Positions 1 through 9,230 of a stretch of DNA of 64,000 bases are shown here, piece after piece. The position numbers and the translations under genes were made by a program. Numbering within the stretch: position 1 is the first letter of the stretch; every line of letters begins with the position of its first letter. Below the pieces are notes generated by a model. That model was not told the origin of the DNA and did no database searches. It saw nothing but the letters and a program-made list of their open reading frames with translations. Source of the stretch: JAGXLC01 sp964461045 (GTDB taxonomy: Bacteria > Bacteroidota > Bacteroidia > Bacteroidales > UBA12077); assembly GCA_964461045.1 (NCBI GenBank), contig CAYWSJ010000001.1:71854-135853 (forward strand), in the 5' to 3' direction.

Positions 1-2
1 CT

Positions 3-3000
3 CGTACCTTATTTGTGGGTTGTGAAATTGATTATCCTCCATACTGTTTTGAAAACAATGAGGGTGAAGCTGCTGGTTTTTCTGTAGAATTATTTCGCAG
101 GGCTGCCCATGAAATGGGTTTAACGGTAGACTTTGAAATTGCTCCCTGGAAAATATTAAAAAATAAGCTGGGCAATAATGAACTCGATGCATTGCCGCTG
201 GTTGGCAGAACCCCTGAAAGAGAATCTTTTTTTGATTTTACTTTTCCTTACCTTAAAATGCATGGTGCTATAGTTGTCAGAAAGAGTGAAAACAGTATTC
301 ATTCCTTAAATGATTTAAAAAACAGGAAGATTGCTGTCATGAAGGGAGATAATGCCGAAGAATTTTTATATCGAAATGGGTTTCCGGAAGAGATCAATTC
401 AACGCTGACCTTTAAAAAGGCAATGGAAAATCTTTCAGTAGGTAAATGCGATGCTGTTGTGATTCAAAAGATGCTTGCCCTTAAATTAATGGACGAATAC
501 AACTTTTCAAATCTTAAAATAGTTGGTGACCCAACCGGGATATTCGAACAATCTTTTTGTTTTGCAGTAACCCAGGGAGATGATGAACTATTAAGCAAGC
601 TTAATGAAGGTCTTGCTATTGTTAACACAAATGGTACATACCGGCGTTTGCATGCAAAATGGTTTTCCCCGCTTGAACATAATGAAGAAAATGAAAAACA
701 AAGACTTATTATTGGAGGCGATTATAATTTTCCTCCATTTGAATTTCTGGATAAAAATGGAAATCCCGCAGGTTATAATGTTGAATTAATGAAAGCCATT
801 GCCGATGAACTGGGTATTCAAATTGAAATAAAACTTGACAAGTGGTCTGAAACATTAAATGAACTTGAAAAAGGAGATATTGATGCAATACAGGGAATCT
901 TTTACTCCTTTAACAGAGACAAAAAAATGGACATGTCACCCGGGCATATTAATGTCAGTTATATTATAGCAGGGAGCAAAGGAACAGAAATACCTGAAAA
1001 TCTGGATGAATTAAAAGGGAAAAAAATTGTAGTTCAAAGAGGTGATATTATGCATGATCATGCTCTAAGACATGGTATGAAAGAAGATTTAATCCCTGTG
1101 AATTCACAAAAGGATGCCCTCCGTCTGTTAAATGAAGGAAAATATAATTATGCCTTATGCTCACGCTTAACTGCTCATTATTATATTGAAAATAATAAGT
1201 GGAGTAATATACTAATAGGTAAAAACCCTGTTCATACTGCAGAATATTGCATTGGTGTGTCAGAAGGGAATACAGCACTGCTTACAAAGCTGTCTGAAGG
1301 TTTGGCTTCAGTGAAAGCTTCAGGGAAATATCATAAAATTTATTCGAAATGGCTCGGTGGATATGGTGATTCATTCAACTTTAAAGAATTTCTGAGATAT
1401 TCATTGTATGTAACCATACCTTTAACCTTTATCTTGCTTCTTTCCCTTTTCTGGTCACGTACCTTAAAAAAACAGGTAAATAAACGGACACGTGAATTGC
1501 AAAAAGAAAACCAGGAAAGAAAAAAGGCCGAACAGGAATTGAAAAAAAGTGAAGAAAGAAATAAAACTTTATTTGAAGCCTCTGCAGATGCAATATTATA
1601 CCTGAAAAATGGAAAATATATAGATTGTAATCGGGCTACACTTGATATGCTAGGACTTAAAAGCAAAAAAGAATTATTGAATAAAAAACCTTTAGAAGAT
1701 GCTCCTGATATACAGCCCGACGGCCAATTGTCTGTTGAAAAATACCAGCAGGTTTTAAAACTGGCAAAAGAAAAAGGAACTTATAGGTTTGAATGGACCA
1801 GGTATAGAAAGAATGGTGATTTGCTGCCTTTGGAAGTTCAGCTAACCGCCCTGAAAGATAAAAACGGTGAAACCATTTATAATCTGGCATGGCGGGATTT
1901 AAGGGAGAAAAAGCAAACCGAGGAAGAACTCAGGAAGTTAAATGAAAAGCTAAGGTTACAAAACAAACAAATTGCCAAACAAAATGAAGAGTATGAGGAA
2001 CTTAACATAGAATTAAATAGAAAAAATGCTGAACTTATTGAAATTAACAGCAAACTAGAACAGGCTAAAGAAAAAGCTGAAGAGAGCGACCAACTAAAAT
2101 CCGCATTCCTTGCCAATATGAGTCATGAAATCAGAACCCCGATGAATGGCATCATGGGATTTACTGAGCTTTTAAGAAATCCGCAATTGACAAATCATAA
2201 AAAAGACGAGTATATTAAACTAATTCAGCAAAGCGGAAAGAGAATGCTGGATATAATAAGCAACTTACTCGACACTGCAAGAATTGAATCGGGACAAACA
2301 GAATTATCTATTGATGAAATATCCATTAATGATCTTATTCGGGATCTGTCCACTTTTTTTACTCCTGAAGCAGAAAAAAAAGAATTGAAATTAACGTATT
2401 CGACCGATTTGCCAGATCAGGATTCTATTATACATACTGACAGCAATATGGTAAATCAGATCCTTACAAATCTCCTGAACAATGCAATTAAATTTACTGA
2501 AAAGGGAAGTATTGAATTTGGATATAATGTCAATAACAATAACATACAATTCTTTGTAAAAGATACGGGAATAGGGATATCAAAAGACCTTCATGAAAAA
2601 ATGTTCGAAAGATTCCGACAAGCCGAATTAAGCGTGACAAGGGAATACGAAGGCGCAGGTTTAGGTCTCAGTATTTCAAAAGCTTATGTTGAATTACTGG
2701 GGGGAAGAATATGGGTAGACTCTGCCCCGGGAGAAGGCAGTACTTTCTATTTTACTATCCCTCTAAAAAAAACAAAGGAATCAGACAACAATAGAAGTGA
2801 ATCCCAAATGATGGAAGTAAAGTTCTCAAAAAACAATAAATTGCTTATTGCCGAAGATGATGAAACAAGTTTCATTCTGCTTAAAGAATTACTGGGAAAA
2901 AATGGAATTGCTTATACCAGGGCTGAAAATGGGAGGGAAGCTATCAATGTTTTAAATAAAGACCACGTCGATCTGATTTTAATGGATATAAAAATGCCTG

Positions 3001-3188
3001 ATATGAATGGCTTTGAAGCCTTGTCAGAAATAAAGAAAATGCGTCCCAATCTTCCTGTTGTTGCTCAAACTGCTTTTGCTTCTTCTTCTGACAGGGCAAA
3101 AGCTATAAAGGCAGGTTTCGACGAATATTTGTCCAAACCAATAAACGAACAGGAATTGTTAAACCTGTTAAAGAAGTTTTTATCCTGA
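3..3188 (+). CDS. Hybrid sensor histidine kinase with two periplasmic substrate-binding domains (5'-truncated by window edge)
   Basis: The reading frame is already open at the first bases, so the true start and signal peptide lie upstream. Numbering from the codon at base 15: two SBP_bac_3-type solute-binding domains (about 1-217 and 228-447), one membrane segment (about 460-480), coiled coil, PAS domain (about 518-625), a second coiled coil, HisKA with the H-box histidine at about 704 (SHEIRTP), HATPase with N-box NLLNNAIKF, DTGIGI and GAGLGLS, then a receiver domain with phospho-acceptor Asp at about 991 (LMDIKMP) and a C-terminal KP lysine. All phosphorelay residues are present. By family knowledge, such proteins sense amino acids or other small ligands outside the inner membrane and pass phosphate internally to the receiver. 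No DNA-binding output domain is attached, so the final target is unknown. An independent promoter separates it from the BLUF gene downstream. Confidence 0.93.
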   Translation, partial: RTLFVGCEIDYPPYCFENNEGEAAGFSVELFRRAAHEMGLTVDFEIAPWKILKNKLGNNELDALPLVGRTPERESFFDFTFPYLKMHGAIVVRKSENSIHSLNDLKNRKIAVMKGDNAEEFLYRNGFPEEINSTLTFKKAMENLSVGKCDAVVIQKMLALKLMDEYNFSNLKIVGDPTGIFEQSFCFAVTQGDDELLSKLNEGLAIVNTNGTYRRLHAKWFSPLEHNEENEKQRLIIGGDYNFPPFEFLDKNGNPAGYNVELMKAIADELGIQIEIKLDKWSETLNELEKGDIDAIQGIFYSFNRDKKMDMSPGHINVSYIIAGSKGTEIPENLDELKGKKIVVQRGDIMHDHALRHGMKEDLIPVNSQKDALRLLNEGKYNYALCSRLTAHYYIENNKWSNILIGKNPVHTAEYCIGVSEGNTALLTKLSEGLASVKASGKYHKIYSKWLGGYGDSFNFKEFLRYSLYVTIPLTFILLLSLFWSRTLKKQVNKRTRELQKENQERKKAEQELKKSEERNKTLFEASADAILYLKNGKYIDCNRATLDMLGLKSKKELLNKKPLEDAPDIQPDGQLSVEKYQQVLKLAKEKGTYRFEWTRYRKNGDLLPLEVQLTALKDKNGETIYNLAWRDLREKKQTEEELRKLNEKLRLQNKQIAKQNEEYEELNIELNRKNAELIEINSKLEQAKEKAEESDQLKSAFLANMSHEIRTPMNGIMGFTELLRNPQLTNHKKDEYIKLIQQSGKRMLDIISNLLDTARIESGQTELSIDEISINDLIRDLSTFFTPEAEKKELKLTYSTDLPDQDSIIHTDSNMVNQILTNLLNNAIKFTEKGSIEFGYNVNNNNIQFFVKDTGIGISKDLHEKMFERFRQAELSVTREYEGAGLGLSISKAYVELLGGRIWVDSAPGEGSTFYFTIPLKKTKESDNNRSESQMMEVKFSKNNKLLIAEDDETSFILLKELLGKNGIAYTRAENGREAINVLNKDHVDLILMDIKMPDMNGFEALSEIKKMRPNLPVVAQTAFASSSDRAKAIKAGFDEYLSKPINEQELLNLLKKFLS

Positions 3189-3315
3189 AAGGCCATTCTC
3201 TTTTCTTTTGTTTTAAAAGTACCACTTATTTTGTGAATGTAAAATTTAATTTATCCCGCATATATTTCAACTTGCTTAAGTATGGATTTATTTATGTATC
3301 GAACATTCATTTAAA

Positions 3316-3323
3316 TAACTTTG
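3316..3323 (+). promoter_or_regulatory. Bacteroidota -7 box (TAnnTTTG) before BLUF gene
   Basis: TAACTTTG matches the Bacteroidota primary-sigma -7 consensus TAnnTTTG and lies about 37 bases before the GTG start of the BLUF gene. No clear -33 TTTG was identified. Confidence 0.5.
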
Positions 3324-3359
3324 TTAATAAAATGAATTGTTTTAAAAGACTGAAAAACC

Positions 3360-3785
3360 GTGGAAGAATTAATACATATTGTTTATGCTAGTTTTTCTGA
3401 TAAAAATTTATCAGAAAAGGAGCTGAACAAACTGCTCAAAGATATACGCATAAAAAATAAAAAGCAAAATGTAACAGGATTGCTTCTTTATAATGATGGA
3501 GCATTTATTCAGGTTATTGAGGGTGAGTCGGATATCATTCACAATCTTTATAAAATTATTAAAAAGGATAAGCGCCATACCAATATTGTTAAATTATTGG
3601 ATGAACCTATTTCAGAACGTGCTTTCCCCGACTGGTCTATGGGTTTTAGAAAAATCAACAGAAAACAATCAGCCGGAATAAAAGGATTTTCAGATTTCAT
3701 GGTAATAGATGAACCTGAAAAGACCTTAAAAGGAAGCAAAAAAGAGGTTATGCAGCTCTTAAATGGTTTCCGTAAACATGCATGA
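3360..3785 (+). CDS. BLUF-domain blue-light photoreceptor, stand-alone
   Basis: A 141-residue protein that is essentially one BLUF (FAD-binding blue-light sensing) domain. The flavin-contacting residues of this family are all present with the spacing known from AppA: Tyr9 (VYAS), Asn33, Gln51 (FIQVIEG), Trp92 and Met94 (WSMGF). The 45-residue C-terminal tail has no recognisable effector, so this is a short-type BLUF protein that presumably works by binding a partner. The start is GTG; no in-frame ATG lies near it, and the ATG at 3331 is out of frame. It follows the hybrid kinase by 171 bases on the same strand. What it controls cannot be read from the sequence. Confidence 0.93.
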   Translation: MEELIHIVYASFSDKNLSEKELNKLLKDIRIKNKKQNVTGLLLYNDGAFIQVIEGESDIIHNLYKIIKKDKRHTNIVKLLDEPISERAFPDWSMGFRKINRKQSAGIKGFSDFMVIDEPEKTLKGSKKEVMQLLNGFRKHA

Positions 3786-3829
3786 AACTTTACATCCGGA
3801 AATAATCTTCTGTAATAAGAAACAAAAAA

Positions 3830-4594
3830 TTAATACTTTGAGTATGGTGACAATTTTTCAGGATAAGAATGATGAATAAGAGACCGTGCAAGTATCTGTG
3901 TGGCATTGATTAAAGGTATGTTCTGAAGTATTTTATAAGGCAATGTATAAGCTATTTCGGTGCATCCAAGGATAATTCCTTCAGCCCCCCGATCTTTAAA
4001 TCTTCTGATGCCATTAACTAAAATATTTTTCGCTCGTTTCGAAGGAGTTATTGACTTGGCTTTGATTCCAAACTTAGAATCATAAACTGCTTTATGTATC
4101 TCCTTTTGCATTTCATCAGAAGGGATAATAGGTTCAATCCCGGCTGATCTTAAAGAATTATAATACACTTCTGCTTTATGGCTTCCGGTAGTTCCCAGAA
4201 CGCCCATTTTACTTATTTCAGGATAAAAGTGAGCAATGAATTCCATGGTTTCATTTACCATATTTAATAATTTTATCTGACTTCCCTCTTTCTTTAGCTC
4301 CTGCGAGATTAGATCAAATATCTTTTCTGAATGCATTGTATTGCAAGGGATTCCTACAATATTACATCCTGCTTTTTCCAACTGCAATATTATTTTTGAT
4401 ACAGCATATCCGGGATTAATTTCAGTTTTGCCAAGAAGATATTCGGTTCTGTCTTCAATTTTTTCAGGAACCGATATCATATTTACCGGAAGATGTTCCT
4501 GGTCTTTCCCCGCAATAGTCTGATTAAAAATATACCTGGCAAGGTCTAATCCTGCATAGGGTCCAACGCCACCAACGATACCTATCATACTCAT
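3830..4594 (-). CDS. Aspartate/glutamate racemase family protein
   Basis: This 254-residue protein has the two-cysteine architecture of cofactor-independent Asp/Glu racemases: Cys84 in GIPCNTMH and Cys211 in LGCTEI, plus an N-terminal GIVGGVGP loop. The family interconverts L- and D-aspartate or glutamate; substrate choice cannot be told from motifs, and broad-specificity amino acid racemases share this fold. It resembles the YgeA/aspartate racemase branch more than MurI. It is the last gene of a three-gene minus-strand operon, 6 bases after the P1 peptidase, which suggests a role in handling D-amino acids from peptides rather than cell-wall precursor synthesis. Confidence 0.88.
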   Translation of the reverse strand: MSMIGIVGGVGPYAGLDLARYIFNQTIAGKDQEHLPVNMISVPEKIEDRTEYLLGKTEINPGYAVSKIILQLEKAGCNIVGIPCNTMHSEKIFDLISQELKKEGSQIKLLNMVNETMEFIAHFYPEISKMGVLGTTGSHKAEVYYNSLRSAGIEPIIPSDEMQKEIHKAVYDSKFGIKAKSITPSKRAKNILVNGIRRFKDRGAEGIILGCTEIAYTLPYKILQNIPLINATQILARSLIHHSYPEKLSPYSKY

Positions 4595-4600
4595 AAATTA

Positions 4601-5719
4601 TTATTTTGTAATTAAATTATACTTTTTATCCATAATTCTGATAACCTCATCTTCTGGTAAGGCTTTAACAGTTCTGCCTTTTTTCCCTTTCATTGTTTCA
4701 GCTGCAAAAAGTGAATTTAAAATGGCTTCCTCAGTTGCTTCAATAGCAGCCAGGAACAAAGGTGACATTTCATTATTTTCTACCAATCCGGTCTGTCTTT
4801 TTTCATCTCCCACTTTCCCCGAATTTGCATTATTTGAGAAGGCAATTACATAATCACCACTGCCGTTTGAAGAAATACCTCCTGTTCTTGCCAGGCCAAG
4901 CATTGCCCTTTTGGCCATACGTTTTAAGTTTCTGGCATCAACCGGCGCATCTGTTGCAACTACAATCATACATGAACCATCCGGCGAATCATTTCTTTTC
5001 TCATTCATGTAATACTTATCAAGCTCTTTTCCTATTGGAGCTCCGTTTATTTTTAATACACCACCGAAATTAGTCTGCACTAATACACCTACAGTATATC
5101 CACCATTTTTCTCCGGCAAAACTCTCGATGAGGTTCCTATTCCTCCTTTAAAACCAAAACAAACAGTCCCGGTACCGGCTCCAACATTTCCTTCCTCTGT
5201 TTTACCACCGTGGGCATTTTCTATGGCCTCAAGAACATGAATGGGTTTGACACTCCGGGTTTGAATCTGGTTTAAGTATCCGTCATTTGTTTCTCCAACA
5301 ACAGGATTTACAGACCGTACTTTCTTGTTGTGTTTAATGGTATGCCGGATAAGTCCATTGGCTGCATTAAAAACAGAGAGTGTATTCGTTAGGGCAATGG
5401 GTGTTTCAATGTTTCCCAGTTCTTCCACTTGCGAATAGCCTATAAGTTTCCCGAAACCATTTCCGATATATATAGCCGCCGGTACTTTATCTCTGAACAA
5501 ATTTCCCTTATGCGGCAAAACAACTGTTACCCCGGTTCTTGTGGCTTGTCCTTCAATAAGAGTTTTATGTCCAACCAGGACGCCTGCAACATCAGTGATG
5601 GCATTATATTCTCCCGGCGACAAAATTCCTGTTTTTATGCCCGCTTCACGAGCCCTCTTTTGTGAATAGGAAAGGATGGACGGAAAAATTAAAATCAGAA
5701 AAAAGATGTATTTCTTCAT
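4601..5719 (-). CDS. P1 family (DmpA-type) aminopeptidase, secreted
   Basis: A 372-residue protein with a clear signal peptide (first 19-20 residues, ending YSQ). It carries family S58/P1 motifs: GNVGAGTG and FKGGIGTSSR, and a self-cleavage site Gly248-Ser249 in the PDGSC-MIVVATDAP region, where Ser249 would become the N-terminal nucleophile of the beta chain. DmpA-type enzymes cleave N-terminal residues, including D-alanyl esters and amides or beta-peptides. Its start codon overlaps the stop of the upstream M1 peptidase by 4 bases, a sign of translational coupling. Location is presumably periplasm or outside. Confidence 0.92.
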   Translation of the reverse strand: MKKYIFFLILIFPSILSYSQKRAREAGIKTGILSPGEYNAITDVAGVLVGHKTLIEGQATRTGVTVVLPHKGNLFRDKVPAAIYIGNGFGKLIGYSQVEELGNIETPIALTNTLSVFNAANGLIRHTIKHNKKVRSVNPVVGETNDGYLNQIQTRSVKPIHVLEAIENAHGGKTEEGNVGAGTGTVCFGFKGGIGTSSRVLPEKNGGYTVGVLVQTNFGGVLKINGAPIGKELDKYYMNEKRNDSPDGSCMIVVATDAPVDARNLKRMAKRAMLGLARTGGISSNGSGDYVIAFSNNANSGKVGDEKRQTGLVENNEMSPLFLAAIEATEEAILNSLFAAETMKGKKGRTVKALPEDEVIRIMDKKYNLITK

Positions 5720-7593
5720 TTTGAATTTTGTTTGTAATGATAAATATTGTTCTTCAAATTGACATCCGGGATATACTCGTTTCCCAGATTAATCTTTTTT
5801 AATTTTTTATTTGTTTTTATGGGGATAACCAACATATTTTTCCCTTTCCAGATTGATGCAGTCTGGTGATATGAAAAATCAGAATTATCGGAAAACTGAA
5901 GTGTCAGTTCCACAGGTACGGGGAGTTTTCCTGTTCTTCTTATGTAGATTTTATAAAGATTCTTTTTTTCTTCAGCCTTTTCAATGGCAAGATCCGGATA
6001 ATTAGCTTCTAAAAACCAGCTATTCCAATACCAATTGAGGTTTGTTTTTGTTATTTCATTAAAAGTATTAAAAAAGTCGTATGGAGTTGGGTGTTTCCCT
6101 TTCCAGTCTTCTATAAACTGAATCAAACATTCTTTGAATAAATCCTCACCTAACATATCTTTCAGAAAATACAAAGCCATAGCAGGTTTTGTATAGAAAT
6201 TAAAATAGTAACTTCTTCCCTGGAGCATTGTAGAATTGGTGAGGGATGGGGTGTTTTTTTCAGTGCCTGAAAACATACTAATCCGTTTTGCATATCTCTT
6301 GATCCTGCTCAGCGAAGGTTCTTCCATCTCCTGAAATTTATGAGGAATCATTGATGCAAACGCTTCATCCATCCAGGCATGCTCAGTCTCGTTCGTAAGA
6401 ACAAAAAACGGAAGGTAATTGTGAGTTATTTCATGTGCTGTTACATCCACAGTCCTGCCACGGTTATCGGCAGAGGGGTTGTTTGCAATCATCGGGTATT
6501 CCATTCCACTGGACCCATTTGTACCGTTAAACACTGTTACAGCGGGGAAAGGGAAGGGGTATCCGGGCAGATCGGTTGACAAATATTCAAGGGTTTGTTT
6601 TGCAATAGAAGTTACTTCTTTAAAATCTTGTGCCTCTGGTGGATAAATAGCTTCAACAAAATATCTTCCTTCAGAATTTCTTTTTATGGAAGTACCATCC
6701 CAAAGATGATGGTTGCTTATACCAAAAGCTATATCGGGAACAGATTCCGCTTCAAATTTCCAGGTAGAATCTTTTGTAATTACCCCGGATGAATCATAAT
6801 CTTTGTTTTCAACAATTGAAAGAACCGTATCAACTGAGTGTGCTTTTTTAAACTTGTCATATATTGACTGAGACAACACTTCATCTGCATTTTGAAGCAG
6901 TCCGGTACCCCAAACCAAATAACCTTCAGGAACCTTTACAGAATATTTATAATCGCCCTGATCAGAATAAAACTCAGGATGTCCCGTGTGAGAATTCCTG
7001 TCCCAGCCTTCAAGATCATCATAAACTGCAATTTTAGGATACCATTGACCTAAAAACAGGGATGAGTCATTTTTAGCTCCCATTCGAATGCTGCTGTTTG
7101 CGGGAATGCTAAAACTCCAGTTGATGTGAATATTAATGATCTCAGCAGGATATAGCGGGTCTTTTAGCTCAACAATAAGCTGTGTTTCTGTGATTTCAAA
7201 GTCAGTATATTGATCGTTTCTTATTGTAACAGATTCAATATCCATTCCGGAATGAATATCGTCAGGGTGTACAGGGAAGTCTCTGGCATTTCCTTTCTTA
7301 TAAAGATTCTGGTAAAGATGAAAAACTAATTTTTTTAATGTATCCGGACTATTGTTTTCATACCGGATTCTTTCTTCCCCGGATAATATTTGTTCTTTGG
7401 GATACACCTCCGCATTAATAGTATAAGAAGCACGGTTTTGCCAGTATTTTTCTCCGGGTTTTCCATCTTTTTGCCTGGTCCCTTTTTCGATGGCTTCATT
7501 AAATTGTTCATTAATCGGCAAATTGGTTTGACTGATTCCCGGAATAACAAAACACATAAAAATGCAAAAGAACATATACTTATAGCTAAACAT
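5716..7593 (-). CDS. M1 family zinc metallopeptidase, secreted
   Basis: Zinc aminopeptidase of the gluzincin type: HEITH (about residues 387-391) followed after 18 residues by the third ligand Glu410 (WMDEAF), and an exopeptidase motif GMEY in place of the usual GAMEN. The frame stays open to 7641, but the ATG at 7593 gives a compact signal peptide (hydrophobic run ending PGISQ), so that start is preferred; the protein is then 625 residues. It likely trims peptides in the periplasm or outside. It leads the operon with the P1 peptidase (4-base overlap) and the racemase. Confidence 0.92.
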   Translation of the reverse strand: MFSYKYMFFCIFMCFVIPGISQTNLPINEQFNEAIEKGTRQKDGKPGEKYWQNRASYTINAEVYPKEQILSGEERIRYENNSPDTLKKLVFHLYQNLYKKGNARDFPVHPDDIHSGMDIESVTIRNDQYTDFEITETQLIVELKDPLYPAEIINIHINWSFSIPANSSIRMGAKNDSSLFLGQWYPKIAVYDDLEGWDRNSHTGHPEFYSDQGDYKYSVKVPEGYLVWGTGLLQNADEVLSQSIYDKFKKAHSVDTVLSIVENKDYDSSGVITKDSTWKFEAESVPDIAFGISNHHLWDGTSIKRNSEGRYFVEAIYPPEAQDFKEVTSIAKQTLEYLSTDLPGYPFPFPAVTVFNGTNGSSGMEYPMIANNPSADNRGRTVDVTAHEITHNYLPFFVLTNETEHAWMDEAFASMIPHKFQEMEEPSLSRIKRYAKRISMFSGTEKNTPSLTNSTMLQGRSYYFNFYTKPAMALYFLKDMLGEDLFKECLIQFIEDWKGKHPTPYDFFNTFNEITKTNLNWYWNSWFLEANYPDLAIEKAEEKKNLYKIYIRRTGKLPVPVELTLQFSDNSDFSYHQTASIWKGKNMLVIPIKTNKKLKKINLGNEYIPDVNLKNNIYHYKQNSK

Positions 7594-7708
7594 ATTAAAA
7601 CAACTTTTGTATTTAATTAATAATATTTGATTATTTAACAATTGTGGAAGATAAAATATTTAAAATAATAGTACAAGTTGTTTTGATTTTTTTTAAACGA
7701 ACAGAATT

Positions 7709-8197
7709 ATGGTAAACAAACCCTTAATTAATAATAAATTTACAGACAGGATAGACCGGGATATCACTTCCTGGATGAGTAAGAAAGGAATTTTTCTCTT
7801 GAGATTAAGCATTGGAATCATTTTTTTCTGGTTTGGTTTCCTTAAATTCTTCCCCGGTGCAAGTCCAGCCGAAGGATTAGCAGTAAAAACAATAGAATTA
7901 ATAACATTTGGGCTGCTTGAAAAAAAGGCCATCTTAATTATACTGGCATTGTGGGAAACAATTATCGGATTAGGACTTATAACTGGTTTTTTTATGCGTG
8001 AAATACTTTTGTTGCTTTTCTTACAGATGCTTGGAACTTTAACTCCTGTTATTTTCTTTCCTGAAGAAGTATTTGGGAGTATTCCTTTTACGCTTACATT
8101 AGAAGGCCAATACATTGTGAAAAATCTTGTTATAATTAGTGCTGCTATTGTACTGGGAGCAACTGTAAGGGGAGGAAAAATAAATCCGGAGCCATAA
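7709..8197 (+). CDS. DoxX-like integral membrane protein
   Basis: A 162-residue protein with about four hydrophobic helices. The segment RLSIGIIFFWFGFLKFFPG is typical of the DoxX/DUF417 (YkgB-like) membrane superfamily, as are the later LGLITGFF and LEGQYIVKNLVI stretches. The function of this branch is not settled; relatives are linked to redox or stress, and no catalytic residues can be named. It diverges from the M1 peptidase operon across a 115-base intergenic region and is followed by a convergent gene. Confidence 0.8.
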   Translation: MVNKPLINNKFTDRIDRDITSWMSKKGIFLLRLSIGIIFFWFGFLKFFPGASPAEGLAVKTIELITFGLLEKKAILIILALWETIIGLGLITGFFMREILLLLFLQMLGTLTPVIFFPEEVFGSIPFTLTLEGQYIVKNLVIISAAIVLGATVRGGKINPEP

Positions 8198-8234
8198 ACA
8201 GAGGATAAAAAGGGAAATAGTTTAATTGTTTTCT

Positions 8235-9110
8235 TTAGGGGGCTTCATACTTAGTTTCAATTTCGAAAAAGGGTTGTGAAATAGATCTGTAATTTTTAAA
8301 ATAGAAGACTGCTCCCCAACTATGCTTAACCTTATGATATATACGTAAAATTTTATCATTGTTAATGATTATTTCTGTTACTTTCATATTGTGATGTTCG
8401 TATTTCGTAACAGTGGTATCAAAAGGAATTTCCTCATTAGCTTTAATTAATTTCAATTCTTTCTCACTTGTGAGTGTGTCTTTTTCAAGCATTTCCTTTC
8501 TTTCGTCAATTATATTTTCATAGAATTCTTTTTTCCTAAGATCCAGGTCTTCTTCATAGGATAATTCAGGAAGATTTATATCAATGTCCTCTTCATCAAC
8601 CTCTTCAGTTAATAACCTTTTGTGTTTTACTATGTCAGAATAGTTCAGCCCGGACATCTGAATGTTGGTAAATGTATTTCTGCTAAACCTGGATTCATAG
8701 TTAAATTCTCTTGAAGCAACACTAAATTTGATAACACCAAGAACAGAATTGCTATTCATTACGCTTCTGCCTGATTTAATTAGCTCCAACTTCAAAGCAA
8801 CTACCTGGTTCCCTGGTTCTATGAAGTCAGGAATACTCGTATTAACTTTTATGAGCTTTGGAATAAAATCTTTCTTGTTAAATGAAATAGTAAAATTTTT
8901 ATTATAGGAAAGGCTGAAAAAAAATTTACCTTTTTTATTTGTTTTGTGTACAGCCAGATCAATGCTGTCCTCAACTACTTTAATATTTACTTCTTCCAGG
9001 GGGGCTTTGTTGTGATAAATATTCCCTATAACATGCAACTCATCCTGAGAAAAAGACAAAAAAGGAATTACAAGTAAAACAAGTAAAAGATTTCCGGCAC
9101 TTCTTTTCAT
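8235..9110 (-). CDS. Secreted protein with carboxypeptidase-regulatory-like N-terminal domain, unknown function
   Basis: A 291-residue protein with a signal peptide (cleavage near SFSQ-DE). Residues about 25-110 look like the beta-sandwich CarboxypepD_reg/CnaB-like domain common in Bacteroidota exported proteins (HVIGNIYHNKAPLEEVNIKV, then KTNKKGKFFF). The rest, with a charged helical stretch about 180-225, has no family I recognise. It appears monocistronic. I cannot assign a role beyond an exported, possibly surface-associated protein. Confidence 0.75.
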   Translation of the reverse strand: MKRSAGNLLLVLLVIPFLSFSQDELHVIGNIYHNKAPLEEVNIKVVEDSIDLAVHKTNKKGKFFFSLSYNKNFTISFNKKDFIPKLIKVNTSIPDFIEPGNQVVALKLELIKSGRSVMNSNSVLGVIKFSVASREFNYESRFSRNTFTNIQMSGLNYSDIVKHKRLLTEEVDEEDIDINLPELSYEEDLDLRKKEFYENIIDERKEMLEKDTLTSEKELKLIKANEEIPFDTTVTKYEHHNMKVTEIIINNDKILRIYHKVKHSWGAVFYFKNYRSISQPFFEIETKYEAP

Positions 9111-9230
9111 ATAGCTAATTTAAGCTAAAATATGCAATTATGTATGAATTGTCAATGATTTATCGGAGTTGTCATTAAAAAGTACTAGAAATCAGACAAT
9201 TTACTTATCTTCTTAAAAATAATTATTCCT

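Noticed and set aside
7594..7641. Upstream 16-codon extension of the M1 peptidase
   Set aside because: The extension would place a hydrophilic stretch before the signal peptide; the ATG at 7593 gives a normal one.
7693..8115. Minus-strand frame of 140 codons opposite the DoxX-like gene
   Set aside because: The plus frame has clear membrane helices and family motifs; the minus frame is low-complexity shadow.
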